The position numbers were made by a program, and so were the translations under genes. Below, one piece after another: positions 1-9,176 of a DNA stretch of 64,000 nt; the stretch's first letter is position 1, and each line of letters opens with the position of its first letter. The notes under the pieces were generated by a model, which did not search any database, was not told where the DNA came from, and saw only the letters and a program-made list of their open reading frames with translations. The DNA is from Candidatus Saccharibacteria bacterium UBA6209 (GTDB lineage Bacteria > Patescibacteriota > Saccharimonadia > Saccharimonadales > Saccharimonadaceae): contig DISN01000006.1 of NCBI GenBank assembly GCA_002421965.1, positions 7,713 through 71,712 on the forward strand. The letters run 5' to 3'.

Positions 1-2
1 TT

Positions 3-407
3 GCTCAGGAAAAGTCCCCAGAGCCAATCGCCGAGAAGGTCGAGACGCAAGAGGTCAAGCACACTTCCCGACCAACAAAAAAACAGCTAAATGATAACTT
101 TGATAGGTCGATGGCGAATATCCGAAAGGATATGAAGCCAGCCAGCCGTGCTTTTAGTAAGGTAATCCATAATAAAGTTGTCGAGAAAACCAGTGATGTT
201 GTCGCTAGCACCGTTGCTAGGCCAAACCTTATTATCGCTGGAGGGCTAAGCACGCTGATCCTGTGCAGTGCAGTCTACCTCATAGCCAAGCAATACGGCT
301 ATGTACTGTCTGGATTTGAGGCGATTGGCACCTTCATACTTGGCTGGGGTATCGGAGCAATCATTGAGTTTGCCAGGGTTGGATTTATTAATCAGAAAAA
401 TAGCTAA
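3..407 (+). CDS. Hypothetical membrane protein, 3' part (5' end outside window)
   Basis: The reading frame is open from the first bases of the window and ends at a TAA at 405-407, so the true start lies upstream. An internal ATG at 111 is not needed. The visible part begins with a charged, Lys/Glu-rich stretch and continues with two hydrophobic segments near the C-terminus, giving a short two-pass hairpin (visible residues about 80-98 and 105-120). A bidirectional terminator follows directly. I do not recognise the family; a small accessory membrane protein is the most that can be said. Confidence 0.6.
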   Translation, partial: AQEKSPEPIAEKVETQEVKHTSRPTKKQLNDNFDRSMANIRKDMKPASRAFSKVIHNKVVEKTSDVVASTVARPNLIIAGGLSTLILCSAVYLIAKQYGYVLSGFEAIGTFILGWGIGAIIEFARVGFINQKNS

Positions 408-423
408 AACGATAGTACCCAAC

Positions 424-453
424 AAAATACACGCCTGCAAGGTGTGTATTTTT
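424..453. terminator. Bidirectional Rho-independent terminator
   Basis: A perfect 9-bp stem (424-432 with 444-452) has A-runs on one side and T-runs on the other. It sits between the plus-strand membrane gene and the minus-strand ATPase gene, which converge here, so it can serve both. Confidence 0.75.
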
Positions 454-477
454 AGTTTGCCATAAAGTTCATCTACT

Positions 478-3345
478 CTACCTGAACGACACCGTCACCT
501 CATCGTCGCCACCAGCCCTGAGGTCCAGATGCGTTTTGGGCACTACGGGCTCAGCTGGCTTCTCTAGCTCTGCGGCGATCTGATCTTGTATGCTTCCGGT
601 TGACTGAGCCGCCGTAGGTACCGCAACAGGCGCACCAGCAGGAGGCGTCACGGGCAGTGGAGGCACTACTGCAGGGTCCCCGGGAGATCCTGTGACGGGC
701 GCTGGTGCTAGTGGTGTCTGACTAGAAGATAGCGGCGCAGGATTAGGCGCTGGCGACGCACTAGCCATAGGGCCGGCCGTCTGACTACCGCCGAGCTGTT
801 TACGCTTCGCTAACCAATCATCCAAGAATGAAGACCCGCCTGGCTTAGCACCACCGCCTGCCGAGACTGTTCTTGGTGCGGCAGAAGGCTTATTCGACTG
901 ACCAAGCCTAGTAAATATCTCCTTCTCCACCTGCGCCCTAGGCTTGCCATACTTAGCCGCAGACAGTCGAATAAGTGCATCCCTAAGCTGCTTATTCATA
1001 GTACCCATCGGCGGCACCCAGTTCATGCTAAACGGAGCTGACGGCACATTATTAATCATCACCGAGGCAATCGACTGGAAGTTCGGTAATTTCGTCAGGT
1101 CGTCGATATCAAAAACCGGCTGAAACTTCTTGACCATCAACTCGGCATCAGTCACACCAATACGACCAGACACGACCGTACCGACGTTACCGATTATTGC
1201 CTCCCGTATCTTGTCTGTAAGCTGCGTCATAAACTGGTTACCCATGATCAAACTCAACCGATACTTCCTAGCCTCGGACATAATTGACTCAAAGCTGTCC
1301 GTCGCAAAGTTCTGAAACTCATCAACATACAGAGAGAAGTCAACTCGCTGATCCTCGTCAACATTGGCCCTCGACATCGCTGCAACCTGAAACTTCATCA
1401 CAAATATAATACCTAGAAGTTTTGAGTTTAGCTCGCCCATCTTGCCTTTTGACAGGTTGACCAATAAGATTTTTTTATTATCCATAATGTCGCGCAAGTT
1501 AAACCCTGATTTGGTCTGGCCAATGATATTACGCATCGCGTCGTTCGATATGAATGGACCAAACTTTGCTACAACCCAAGAGATGACCTCACCCGCCTCG
1601 TTCGAACGCTGTGAGGCGGGGAACTCTTTAGTCCAAAAATCCAGAACCTGAGTATCAGTGACATATTTTAGCTTTGACTTGACGAACTCAGGATCAATTA
1701 AACACTTGGGAACATCAATAAACGTACCACCTGCAGGATCTGACATCAAAAGCAGTGCACAGTTCCTGAAAATATGCTCTAAGCGCGGACCAACAATACC
1801 AGTACGGCCCGGGTCGTACAGGCTATAGAGCATGTTAATGGCCTCCTGAATCAAGAAATCCTTCTGATCTGGAGTCTCAAACTCGAACATATTGAGACCA
1901 ATCGGATTAGACATGTCTCCCGGGTTGAAGTAGATAATATCCTCTACTCGCTCCTTCGGCACCTTACCCATCAGGGATTCAACCAAATCTCCGTGCGGGT
2001 CAATAAACGCAAAGCCCCGGCCATCCATCATATCCTGGTAGGCCATGTTCTCCTGAAGGACTGACTTACCGACACCAGTCTGACCAATCACATAGACGTG
2101 ACGGCGACGATCCTTTGGCGCAATGCGTATTGGCTTCTTGGTACCCCGAAATTCATTATAACCAATCAGTACGCCTTCCTCCATCGTCTCCGTCGGACCA
2201 TCAACCTGCTTCGACATCTGCCTCTTTACCTGAGAAGTCGGTATTGAGCTACTGCTTGGCAGATGAAATAATGTCGCCATTTCTACGCTGTTCAGTACAG
2301 TACTGTCAGCCTCTTGCGGGAAAAACCTCATTATATATGACGTTACCATGTCTTCAACATTGCGAGTCATGGCAAACTTAAACCCATTATTTCTAGTAGA
2401 ATCAAACAGCGCAAAAGCGGACACTATATTATTAAGTATCACCTGCGACCGCGCAGCAGTACTAGAAGACACCACTACTCGAACCAAAACCTCGTAAGCA
2501 GGATACCTGGTCTTAGCCTCTATTGCATCAATCTCCGCCTTATCTAGGGATGTCAGCTGCGAATCTTCGGTCTTATCCTGACCGTCCTTCCTCGCCTCAG
2601 GTGGCTTCCACAGAGCTTCAAGCAAGTCGCCAGCGACTCCACTGATATTGCCCACCGCACTCTTTGACTTTTTGCCCTTCAATTTATTAGTCGTGTACTC
2701 TTCAGCTCTTTTAGCCCAACCTTCTTTTGCCGGACGAATCAAAAATTGAACGCCGATGCCATCATCTTTACCAACCGAAGACAGTGCGTTAAGTATCGCC
2801 CTTGAAGCATCTCGCTTTGACTCCTCATAGGTAGCGATTGGGTACATGTAGTCTTTCTTTAGCGTAAACTCACCACCAATCGTCCCACTCAACTGCCCCG
2901 CTCGATTAAAGATATTAGTCTCCTTAACCTCCTCGAGCCTGGCCGACGGGTACGCCGCAGCTACTGCTTGGCGAATCACATCAACCAGCACCGTTGGCAC
3001 CACAACATAGTACCTAACCAGCCCTTCGTCAACCATTATTTCAAATGAGATATGACGCTGGCCGTAGATCTTGCTCTTAAATCCTTTGGTCGCAGTGCTC
3101 GAGATAATATTATACATTACCTGTGCCTGAGACAACTCCTCGTCAGTTAGGTCTCGCTTATCACGACTGCCGGCTTTATCAATATCCTCACTTGTTGGCG
3201 GTAGATGAATTAATAGTGGAACTGACTTTAGGCCTCGCTCATAATTCTTTGCCTCACGAAGTAACTTTCGATACTGATAAAATACTATCCACGTACCACC
3301 GCCAACTATAGCCAAAATCAATAAAACAAGTATCAAAAAAACCAT
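478..3345 (-). CDS. Membrane-anchored TraG/VirD4/DUF87-type ATPase
   Basis: The 955-residue protein has one N-terminal membrane segment (residues 2-24). A Walker A motif GQTGVGKS lies at about 421-428, followed by FIDPHGDL near 447-454, the signature of the VirD4/TraD/HerA-type conjugation and DNA-pump ATPase group. A second acidic motif LYVDEFQNFA near 667 is a Walker B candidate. The last 130 residues are a Pro/Ala-rich, probably disordered tail. The start follows GGAC and lies 3 bp after the stop of the preceding gene, so the two are probably translated together. No relaxase or other type IV secretion genes are visible nearby. The role could be DNA transport or a filament-like secretion step. 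The ATPase assignment is firm, the substrate unknown. Confidence 0.85.
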   Translation of the reverse strand: MVFLILVLLILAIVGGGTWIVFYQYRKLLREAKNYERGLKSVPLLIHLPPTSEDIDKAGSRDKRDLTDEELSQAQVMYNIISSTATKGFKSKIYGQRHISFEIMVDEGLVRYYVVVPTVLVDVIRQAVAAAYPSARLEEVKETNIFNRAGQLSGTIGGEFTLKKDYMYPIATYEESKRDASRAILNALSSVGKDDGIGVQFLIRPAKEGWAKRAEEYTTNKLKGKKSKSAVGNISGVAGDLLEALWKPPEARKDGQDKTEDSQLTSLDKAEIDAIEAKTRYPAYEVLVRVVVSSSTAARSQVILNNIVSAFALFDSTRNNGFKFAMTRNVEDMVTSYIMRFFPQEADSTVLNSVEMATLFHLPSSSSIPTSQVKRQMSKQVDGPTETMEEGVLIGYNEFRGTKKPIRIAPKDRRRHVYVIGQTGVGKSVLQENMAYQDMMDGRGFAFIDPHGDLVESLMGKVPKERVEDIIYFNPGDMSNPIGLNMFEFETPDQKDFLIQEAINMLYSLYDPGRTGIVGPRLEHIFRNCALLLMSDPAGGTFIDVPKCLIDPEFVKSKLKYVTDTQVLDFWTKEFPASQRSNEAGEVISWVVAKFGPFISNDAMRNIIGQTKSGFNLRDIMDNKKILLVNLSKGKMGELNSKLLGIIFVMKFQVAAMSRANVDEDQRVDFSLYVDEFQNFATDSFESIMSEARKYRLSLIMGNQFMTQLTDKIREAIIGNVGTVVSGRIGVTDAELMVKKFQPVFDIDDLTKLPNFQSIASVMINNVPSAPFSMNWVPPMGTMNKQLRDALIRLSAAKYGKPRAQVEKEIFTRLGQSNKPSAAPRTVSAGGGAKPGGSSFLDDWLAKRKQLGGSQTAGPMASASPAPNPAPLSSSQTPLAPAPVTGSPGDPAVVPPLPVTPPAGAPVAVPTAAQSTGSIQDQIAAELEKPAEPVVPKTHLDLRAGGDDEVTVSFR

Positions 3346-3348
3346 GTC

Positions 3349-3798
3349 CTAAGCCGCCGTTTGCTCGCCACTACCCTCGCCAATTGTACGATTATAGCGC
3401 TTTTTTAGATAATCTGCCTGTAGTGCAGCGACCGACTTGGCCTGCTCGTAGGGATTGCCCCTTGTTAGATCGATTATCTTTTTTACCTTGTCGACCCACT
3501 CCTTCTCCATCAGGTCATCGTCCGCAGCTATAGCTGGTAGACCCGTCGCTACGCCGTCAGTCGGCTGACTAATAGGCTGAACTACCTGAGGTGTAGCCAA
3601 CTGCGTAGAATCAACTGGACTAACCGGTGCCTGAGGCGACAACTGCTCCTGGTGGGCCGGCTGCTGCTCTGGCGAGTAAGTCGGGCGACTCTCTACCGAA
3701 CGACTAGAGCCATCAGGAAAATACTCAACTCCACCCGGAATTTGAGGTGCAATTTCCGCATTAGGGCGAACCTGGGGCAGTTCGGGATTCATATCCAT
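3349..3798 (-). CDS. Hypothetical protein, upstream partner of the TraG-like ATPase
   Basis: The 149-residue soluble protein has a Pro/Gln/Ser-rich, low-complexity N-terminal two thirds and an ordered, charged C-terminal segment (about residues 95-140, rich in Lys/Glu and predicted helical). It has no signal peptide or membrane segment. Its TAG stop lies 3 bp before the ATG of the ATPase gene, so it is almost certainly co-expressed and may be an adaptor or substrate-binding partner. I do not recognise a named family. Confidence 0.7.
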   Translation of the reverse strand: MDMNPELPQVRPNAEIAPQIPGGVEYFPDGSSRSVESRPTYSPEQQPAHQEQLSPQAPVSPVDSTQLATPQVVQPISQPTDGVATGLPAIAADDDLMEKEWVDKVKKIIDLTRGNPYEQAKSVAALQADYLKKRYNRTIGEGSGEQTAA

Positions 3799-3815
3799 TA
3801 TTGTAACACGTCACC

Positions 3816-3839
3816 ACTTAAAAGCATATGCTTTTAAGT
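3816..3839. repeat. Perfect 24-bp palindrome
   Basis: Positions 3816-3839 equal their own reverse complement (central GCATATGC flanked by AAAA/TTTT and AGT/ACT). It lies between two same-strand genes, 17 bp before the start at 3798 and 1 bp past the stop of the upstream gene. It could form a hairpin that ends the upstream transcript, or be bound by a dimeric protein. Confidence 0.6.
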
Positions 3840-3840
3840 C

Positions 3841-4224
3841 TTAAAAGCGCCTAGAAATATAGAAGCAACCCAAAACCTCAAAAGCCACTACTAACAGGAC
3901 GTCAAAGGGTCCGAGCAAACCGACCGACCGCATACCTAGCATAATAACCGGAGCTAGCGCCAAAAAGCTAGCATAGTAATAAATCCTAACGACAGAGATA
4001 CCCTCGAGCCTTGCAGCCCACTTACCGTTCTTAATATATCTGCCCATAATGCCAATACCCGATAAGAGCACAAAATAAGTCACTGCTGCTGAGAGTATAT
4101 ATGCCAATACAAAAAAGGCCAGCACCCCTAAAGGCCCGACCATCTGAGGAGTCGTTAGCTGCAACATCAAAATAATCGCTACTAACGATAAAATACCAAC
4201 GATAGCTACTGTACGTTTATGCAT
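3841..4224 (-). CDS. Conserved-type small integral membrane protein
   Basis: The 127-residue protein is almost entirely hydrophobic, with about four membrane segments (near residues 7-25, 31-56, 78-98 and 102-122). A short basic loop (RYIKNGKW) sits in the middle. It is upstream of, and on the same strand as, the hypothetical protein/ATPase pair, separated by the perfect palindrome. No family is recognised and no catalytic motif is seen. Confidence 0.65.
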   Translation of the reverse strand: MHKRTVAIVGILSLVAIILMLQLTTPQMVGPLGVLAFFVLAYILSAAVTYFVLLSGIGIMGRYIKNGKWAARLEGISVVRIYYYASFLALAPVIMLGMRSVGLLGPFDVLLVVAFEVLGCFYISRRF

Positions 4225-4261
4225 AATATAACTATGTCACACCCCCAACTTCCATACAAGA

Positions 4262-4480
4262 GAGCCCGAGCGGACAGTCTGTTGAACCAGATGGCACACC
4301 ATCCGCCGCTAAAAATAACTATTAGGCGCGGGTGCCAGGGCTCGACTGCCGCTCGAGGGCGATTGACCGCTCCGAATATCGGAGCATGGTCCATGCGTGC
4401 GGTTCCGCAACACACCCAGTATTTTCACTGCCAAATCTGATTGTCAGGGATTTACTGGGTGCGTGGTACTAAGATCACGC
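4262..4480. ncRNA. Array of short hairpins, candidate structured RNA or DNA site
   Basis: This stretch is markedly more GC-rich than the AT-rich DNA that follows and holds a chain of close inverted repeats: 4270-4274/4302-4306 enclosing 4278-4281/4288-4291 and 4290-4294/4299-4303; 4369-4375/4379-4385; 4384-4389/4391-4396; 4398-4402/4405-4409; 4413-4421/4453-4461 (perfect 9 bp); and 4461-4465/4476-4480. No credible coding frame is present. It does not match tmRNA, RNase P RNA, 6S or SRP RNA by eye. Strand and function are unknown. Confidence 0.4.
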
Positions 4481-4484
4481 GCGC

Positions 4485-5410
4485 TCAATACCAACTAGGT
4501 CAGTAGAGCTCATCGGCATCACTATGGCAAATCTTAAAAACAATTGTTTATAAAATCCGACATCATATTGGTGCCGAGTCTACCTACTAAATCATCCAGT
4601 GGTGGTTGAACGATTGCTTATTTGTTAATGTTTTTTGCTTTTTTGTTTTTGTCAAAAGCTTAGTTTCATACTAGCATAAGCTTGTTATTAATGCAATACC
4701 TCATGTCCTTAATTTTAATGTATTATTTACATCATACATAGTGTTGTCATAAATATCATCTGTTACAGTGTACTTGTTGTATTTATGTCTATATGTATTT
4801 TTAACAACGAAACTAGTTGTGCCTCGATCAAATGCTCGCCGATACCTGCTTGTAGCCATCTATGCCAAACGAGCCATCCAGTTGATAGACTGCTTGTGCC
4901 ATACGCATAGTATAACGACGAAGAGTTAAATCACACAAAAACCAGATAGCCCGCAGACTAAGACCGAGCTGGTCAGCTTACGCTCAAGTACATCCACTAT
5001 ACATTTTTTATATTTGATAGTTTTTTTTGATACACGATAATTTTACACAGCCTACGATAGCAGCAAATCTCCATACCAGGCACACGGCAGTCCTATACCT
5101 CCTCTACTACGTCCAAAGCCCACGGCTTTAGGATCAACAAAGCCATCAAACTACGTCGTAGCAAATTCACGGCGGGCTCAGTTTGGGCATCCTACGATTC
5201 CTGCGTGACGCCAAATCCATTATCAAACAAGGACACATAGGACCACCTAGCTGCCAAAATTTCAAACTATATTCCAACGTACTGCTAGATAAAATAGCGC
5301 AGCAGACAAAATCCCTACACTACGTATGGTAGTGACCACGATAAACAAATAAGTTATCCACAGAAATGGTCATTTATTGTAGTATTTTTTACTTATACAT
5401 AATTCAGAAA
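4485..5410. other. Gene-free AT-rich stretch
   Basis: About 900 bp with stops in all frames and many T/A runs (notably 4610-4830). One DnaA-box-like TTATCCACA lies at 5354-5362, but no cluster of boxes and no dnaA neighbour are seen. A minus-strand stretch around 5070-5170 is open for about 30 codons without a start and may be gene debris. Nothing else can be supported. Confidence 0.5.
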
Positions 5411-5414
5411 ACTG

Positions 5415-5443
5415 TTGACATAAACGTTTTCACGGCTTATTAT
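5415..5443 (+). promoter_or_regulatory. Strong sigma-70-type promoter
   Basis: TTGACA at 5415-5420, a 17-nt spacer and TATTAT at 5438-5443. The predicted transcription start is near 5450. No start codon follows before the terminator at 5525. Confidence 0.65.
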
Positions 5444-5449
5444 AGGGGT

Positions 5450-5558
5450 AGCTTCTGAATAAAAAAGTTATCCAACACTTTACGGGAGCCAAAAACAAAA
5501 AAGAACTCAAAAAACTCCACTTCCAAAACAACCACTACTCGCAGGTGGTTGTTTTACT
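5450..5558 (+). ncRNA. Candidate small RNA defined by promoter and terminator
   Basis: A roughly 105-nt transcript is bounded by a near-consensus promoter (5415-5443) and a perfect 11-bp terminator stem (5525-5555). The body is A-rich and largely unstructured, with no ATG and no usable ORF. It runs convergently toward the tmRNA gene on the other strand. No known family is recognised. Confidence 0.45.
5525..5558 (+). terminator. Rho-independent terminator of the candidate small RNA
   Basis: A perfect 11-bp inverted repeat (5525-5535 with 5545-5555) with a 9-nt loop, ending in a T-rich tract on the plus strand. Confidence 0.75.
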
Positions 5559-5582
5559 TTGTAAAAGTAACCTTTAGCAACG

Positions 5583-5615
5583 AAAAAACCCAACATTCCT
5601 AACGGAAGTTGGGTG
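5583..5615 (-). terminator. Rho-independent terminator of tmRNA
   Basis: The 7-bp stem 5588-5594/5608-5614 is extended by an inner TTCC/GGAA stem, and a T-run follows on the minus strand. It starts 8 nt beyond the tmRNA CCA end. Confidence 0.8.
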
Positions 5616-5622
5616 TTTTCGT

Positions 5623-6021
5623 TGGTGGAGCTGCCGGGTACTGCCCCCGGGTCCGAATGGTAACCGAATATTCGTCTACAGGCATAGTCCGTCTTAAGTG
5701 CTTTACTACATATCACGACTGAAAAACGTACAGAAATATCGTGTAATGTAGCGCAGAAAAAGTCCCAGATAGAGCTGCTGCCCACTACCCGGCAAGCGAC
5801 ATAAATATAACACCTCGCCTAGCTATGTCGCCTAGCTAATTGAGATGGCTACCCTAAAATTAGGCAGCTAGCGCAAAGGCAGCCTGCTTTGGCATAAATG
5901 CCTCAGCTACGAAAGTCTTTGCTTTTGCAATAAAGTTTGCAACTAAAAATATACGTAACGTGTAAAATCGACCTGCAAAATACTCTGTTAATGTCCAATC
6001 GTCGAAAGCTGTATCAGCCCC
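5623..6021 (-). ncRNA. ssrA: Transfer-messenger RNA (tmRNA)
   Basis: The 5' end GGGGCUGAUAC and the 3' end CAGCUCCACCA form the classic 7-bp tmRNA acceptor stem with an encoded CCA. The 3' portion has a T-arm-like GGACCCGGGGG region. A resume codon GCA lies at 5938-5940, preceded by UUAGUU as in other tmRNAs. The tag frame runs to UAA at 5860-5862 and encodes 26 residues, starting ANFIAKAKTF and ending FALAA. That is much longer than the usual 8-15 but keeps the ALAA degron end. The RNA rescues stalled ribosomes with SmpB and marks products for proteolysis. Length 399 nt. Confidence 0.95.
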
Positions 6022-6034
6022 AGACCTATCTGTT

Positions 6035-6043
6035 ATTATAGCA
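6035..6043 (-). promoter_or_regulatory. Extended -10 promoter of tmRNA
   Basis: TGC-TATAAT reads on the minus strand 14 nt upstream of the mature tmRNA 5' end, leaving a short leader for RNase P to remove. No clear -35 is present. Confidence 0.6.
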
Positions 6044-6090
6044 CAAATTATCTTTTATTTCTACGCGATTTATGATTAACTAATGTCACT

Positions 6091-7605
<1,515 letters not shown>

Positions 7606-7630
7606 TTACGCTAGTTTATAGTGTTAACCC

Positions 7631-7659
7631 TTGAATCTATCTCAATAATCTGCTAATAT
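7631..7659 (+). promoter_or_regulatory. Promoter of the infC-rpmI-rplT operon
   Basis: TTGAAT at 7631-7636, a 17-nt spacer and TAATAT at 7654-7659, the latter preceded by TGC (extended -10). This predicts a 5' leader of about 45 nt before the infC start. Confidence 0.55.
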
Positions 7660-7711
7660 AACATCTGAAACAATTATAACGACCAACACTCAGGTAAAGG
7701 AGAGTTCGGCG

Positions 7712-8218
7712 ATTAACAAATCAATTCGTATCAACGGAGCAATCCGTGCCCGCGAGCTGCGCGTTATTGGCGCAGACGGAGAACAGCTTGGAATTATGTC
7801 GCTTAGCGATGCACTCAAAGCTGCAGAAGAAGCGGGACTAGATTTGGTGGAGATGTCACCCGATGCCAATCCACCCGTCGCAAAAATCATCGATTGGGGC
7901 AAATATCAGTACCAAAAGATGAAAGATCAACAGCGCAGCAAGCGCGCTGCCAAAGTTAGCGATCTAAAGCAAATGCGCTTTGGTCTCAAAATCGGCGGCG
8001 GTGATCTAGACGTCAAGCTCCGTAAGGTCCGTGGCTTTCTAGCCGATGGACACAAGGTCCGCCTACAAGTAGTCTATAAAGGACGCGAGATGGCCCATAA
8101 AGAGATCGGATACGAGCTGATGGATAAAATTATCGAATTACTGTCCGAGGAATCGGTAGTCGAACAAAAGCCACAAATGGCTGGACGAAATCTGAGCGTT
8201 GTCATAAGGAGCACATAA
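7712..8218 (+). CDS. infC: Translation initiation factor IF-3, AUU start codon
   Basis: Protein of 168 residues with the IF-3 N-domain (RINGAIRARELRVI, GEQLGIMSLSDAL, DLVEMSP) and C-domain (GDLDVKLRKVRGFL, YKGREMAH). Homology to the N-domain continues well upstream of the first ATG (7796). The open frame between the stop at 7646 and that ATG contains no ATG, GTG or TTG. A strong AAAGGAG at 7696-7702 sits 9 nt before an ATT at 7712, so the start is AUU, as in E. coli infC. There it lets IF-3 repress its own translation by rejecting non-standard starts. IF-3 binds the 30S subunit and proofreads initiation. Its TAA overlaps the rpmI ATG by one base. Confidence 0.95.
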   Translation: MNKSIRINGAIRARELRVIGADGEQLGIMSLSDALKAAEEAGLDLVEMSPDANPPVAKIIDWGKYQYQKMKDQQRSKRAAKVSDLKQMRFGLKIGGGDLDVKLRKVRGFLADGHKVRLQVVYKGREMAHKEIGYELMDKIIELLSEESVVEQKPQMAGRNLSVVIRST

Positions 8219-8412
8219 TGCCTAAATTAAAGACCCACAAGGGTACAGCTAAGCGCATCAAGATGACTAGCACCGGCAAGCTTACTCGTCGCCGAGCATT
8301 CGGTGGCCACATGCTAGCCAAGAAGTCAAAAAGTCGCAAGCGCGCAATCAACAAACCAGCAACCATAACCGGCTCAATGGCAAAAAATGCCCGACGAGCA
8401 CTAGGAGCGTAA
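8218..8412 (+). CDS. rpmI: 50S ribosomal protein L35
   Basis: The 64-residue, very basic protein has the L35 start [13 protein letters not shown] and the internal [14 protein letters not shown]. It overlaps infC by one base (TAATG), which implies translational coupling, and is followed after 4 bp by rplT. The infC-rpmI-rplT order is the standard bacterial operon. The length matches the family. Confidence 0.97.
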   Translation: MPKLKTHKGTAKRIKMTSTGKLTRRRAFGGHMLAKKSKSRKRAINKPATITGSMAKNARRALGA

Positions 8413-8416
8413 CAAT

Positions 8417-8758
8417 ATGCGAGTCAAACGAGGCGTTACTGCACGCGCAAAGCACAAAAAGATCCTCAAAGCAGCCAAAGGCATGCAACACAACCGGACC
8501 CGAAGCTTCCGCATGGCCAAGCAGGGTGTTATCCGATCACTTCAATATGCCTACCGTGACCGACGCAACAAGAAGCGTGACCTACGAGCACTTTGGATTA
8601 CCCGAATAAATGCTGCCGCTCGTCAAGAAGGCACGACTTACGCCAAGCTAATCGCCGGCATGAAGGCAAAAAATATCGAACTAGACCGCAAGGTTCTAGC
8701 AGAAATTGCCGTAAAAGAGCCTAAGGCTTTTGCAGCTATCGTTAAGGCGGCCATTTAG
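8417..8758 (+). CDS. rplT: 50S ribosomal protein L20
   Basis: The 113-residue protein has the L20 hallmarks [35 protein letters not shown] and [21 protein letters not shown]20 binds 23S rRNA early in 50S assembly and in many bacteria represses this operon. I saw no clear L20-binding mimic in the short leader. It is the last gene of the operon, with hairpins right after the stop. Confidence 0.97.
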   Translation: MRVKRGVTARAKHKKILKAAKGMQHNRTRSFRMAKQGVIRSLQYAYRDRRNKKRDLRALWITRINAAARQEGTTYAKLIAGMKAKNIELDRKVLAEIAVKEPKAFAAIVKAAI

Positions 8759-8762
8759 TCTC

Positions 8763-8822
8763 CGGAGGGGCACATCCCTCCGCTTTAATTAAAAAATGCA
8801 CTTCCTGAAAAGTGCATTTTTT
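8763..8822 (+). terminator. Tandem terminator hairpins after rplT
   Basis: A first 7-bp GC-rich stem (8763-8769/8776-8782) is followed by an AT-flanked stem (8791-8803/8809-8822) with six A before and six T after. The second can also stop the convergent minus-strand RNase P transcript, whose 3' end is at about 8826. Confidence 0.8.
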
Positions 8823-8825
8823 AAT

Positions 8826-9163
8826 GCAGCCCACCGATAAGCCGGGTTCTGTCGTGGATGATCATCTATCTAGTTAGCCTGTTGCCAGACAAATCAAGCG
8901 GTTATCGACCCGCGGACGAATAGCCCTTATGCGAATCTCCTTGCAGCCAGCAGGGTTTACCTCTCTCCTGTGTCACCACAGGAGACTGTGAGCTCTTACC
9001 TCACTCGTTTCACCTTTTCCCGGACACCGTAGTATCGGGGTAGTTTCGTTTCTGTGGCACTTTCCCTAGGGTCGCCCCCGGTCGCCGTTAGCGACTGCCG
9101 TTATTCTATGCTGCCCGGACTTTCCTCTCAGCTAAAGCCGAGTGATCACCTAGTGGACTGCTC
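8826..9163 (-). ncRNA. rnpB: RNase P RNA (M1 RNA)
   Basis: Read on the minus strand, the RNA has the universal CR-I block GAGGAAAGUCCGGGC near its 5' end and the 3' block ending in AACCCGGCUUAUCGG. A P1 helix forms between 5' GCAGUCCAC (9153-9161) and 3' GUGGGCUGC (8826-8834). Its length of about 338 nt is normal for bacterial type A. It is the catalytic RNA that matures tRNA and tmRNA 5' ends. Confidence 0.95.
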
Positions 9164-9167
9164 CTAA

Positions 9168-9176
9168 ATTATACCA
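9168..9176 (-). promoter_or_regulatory. Extended -10 promoter of rnpB inside the preceding CDS end
   Basis: TGG-TATAAT on the minus strand, 5-7 nt before the RNase P RNA start. It overlaps the stop codon of the NUDIX-RNase HI gene, so rnpB is transcribed from within that gene's end. Confidence 0.65.

Noticed and set aside
4219..4440. Plus-strand ORF of 73 codons in the hairpin array
   Set aside because: No ribosome site, odd composition and full of inverted repeats; more likely a chance frame across structured sequence.
5354..5362. Replication origin in the AT-rich gap
   Set aside because: Only one clear DnaA box (another single one at 57108-57116), no cluster and no dnaA/dnaN neighbours.
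5507..5785. Minus-strand ORF of 92 codons overlapping the tmRNA region
   Set aside because: It reads through the tmRNA 3' part and both terminators; the tmRNA assignment explains the sequence.
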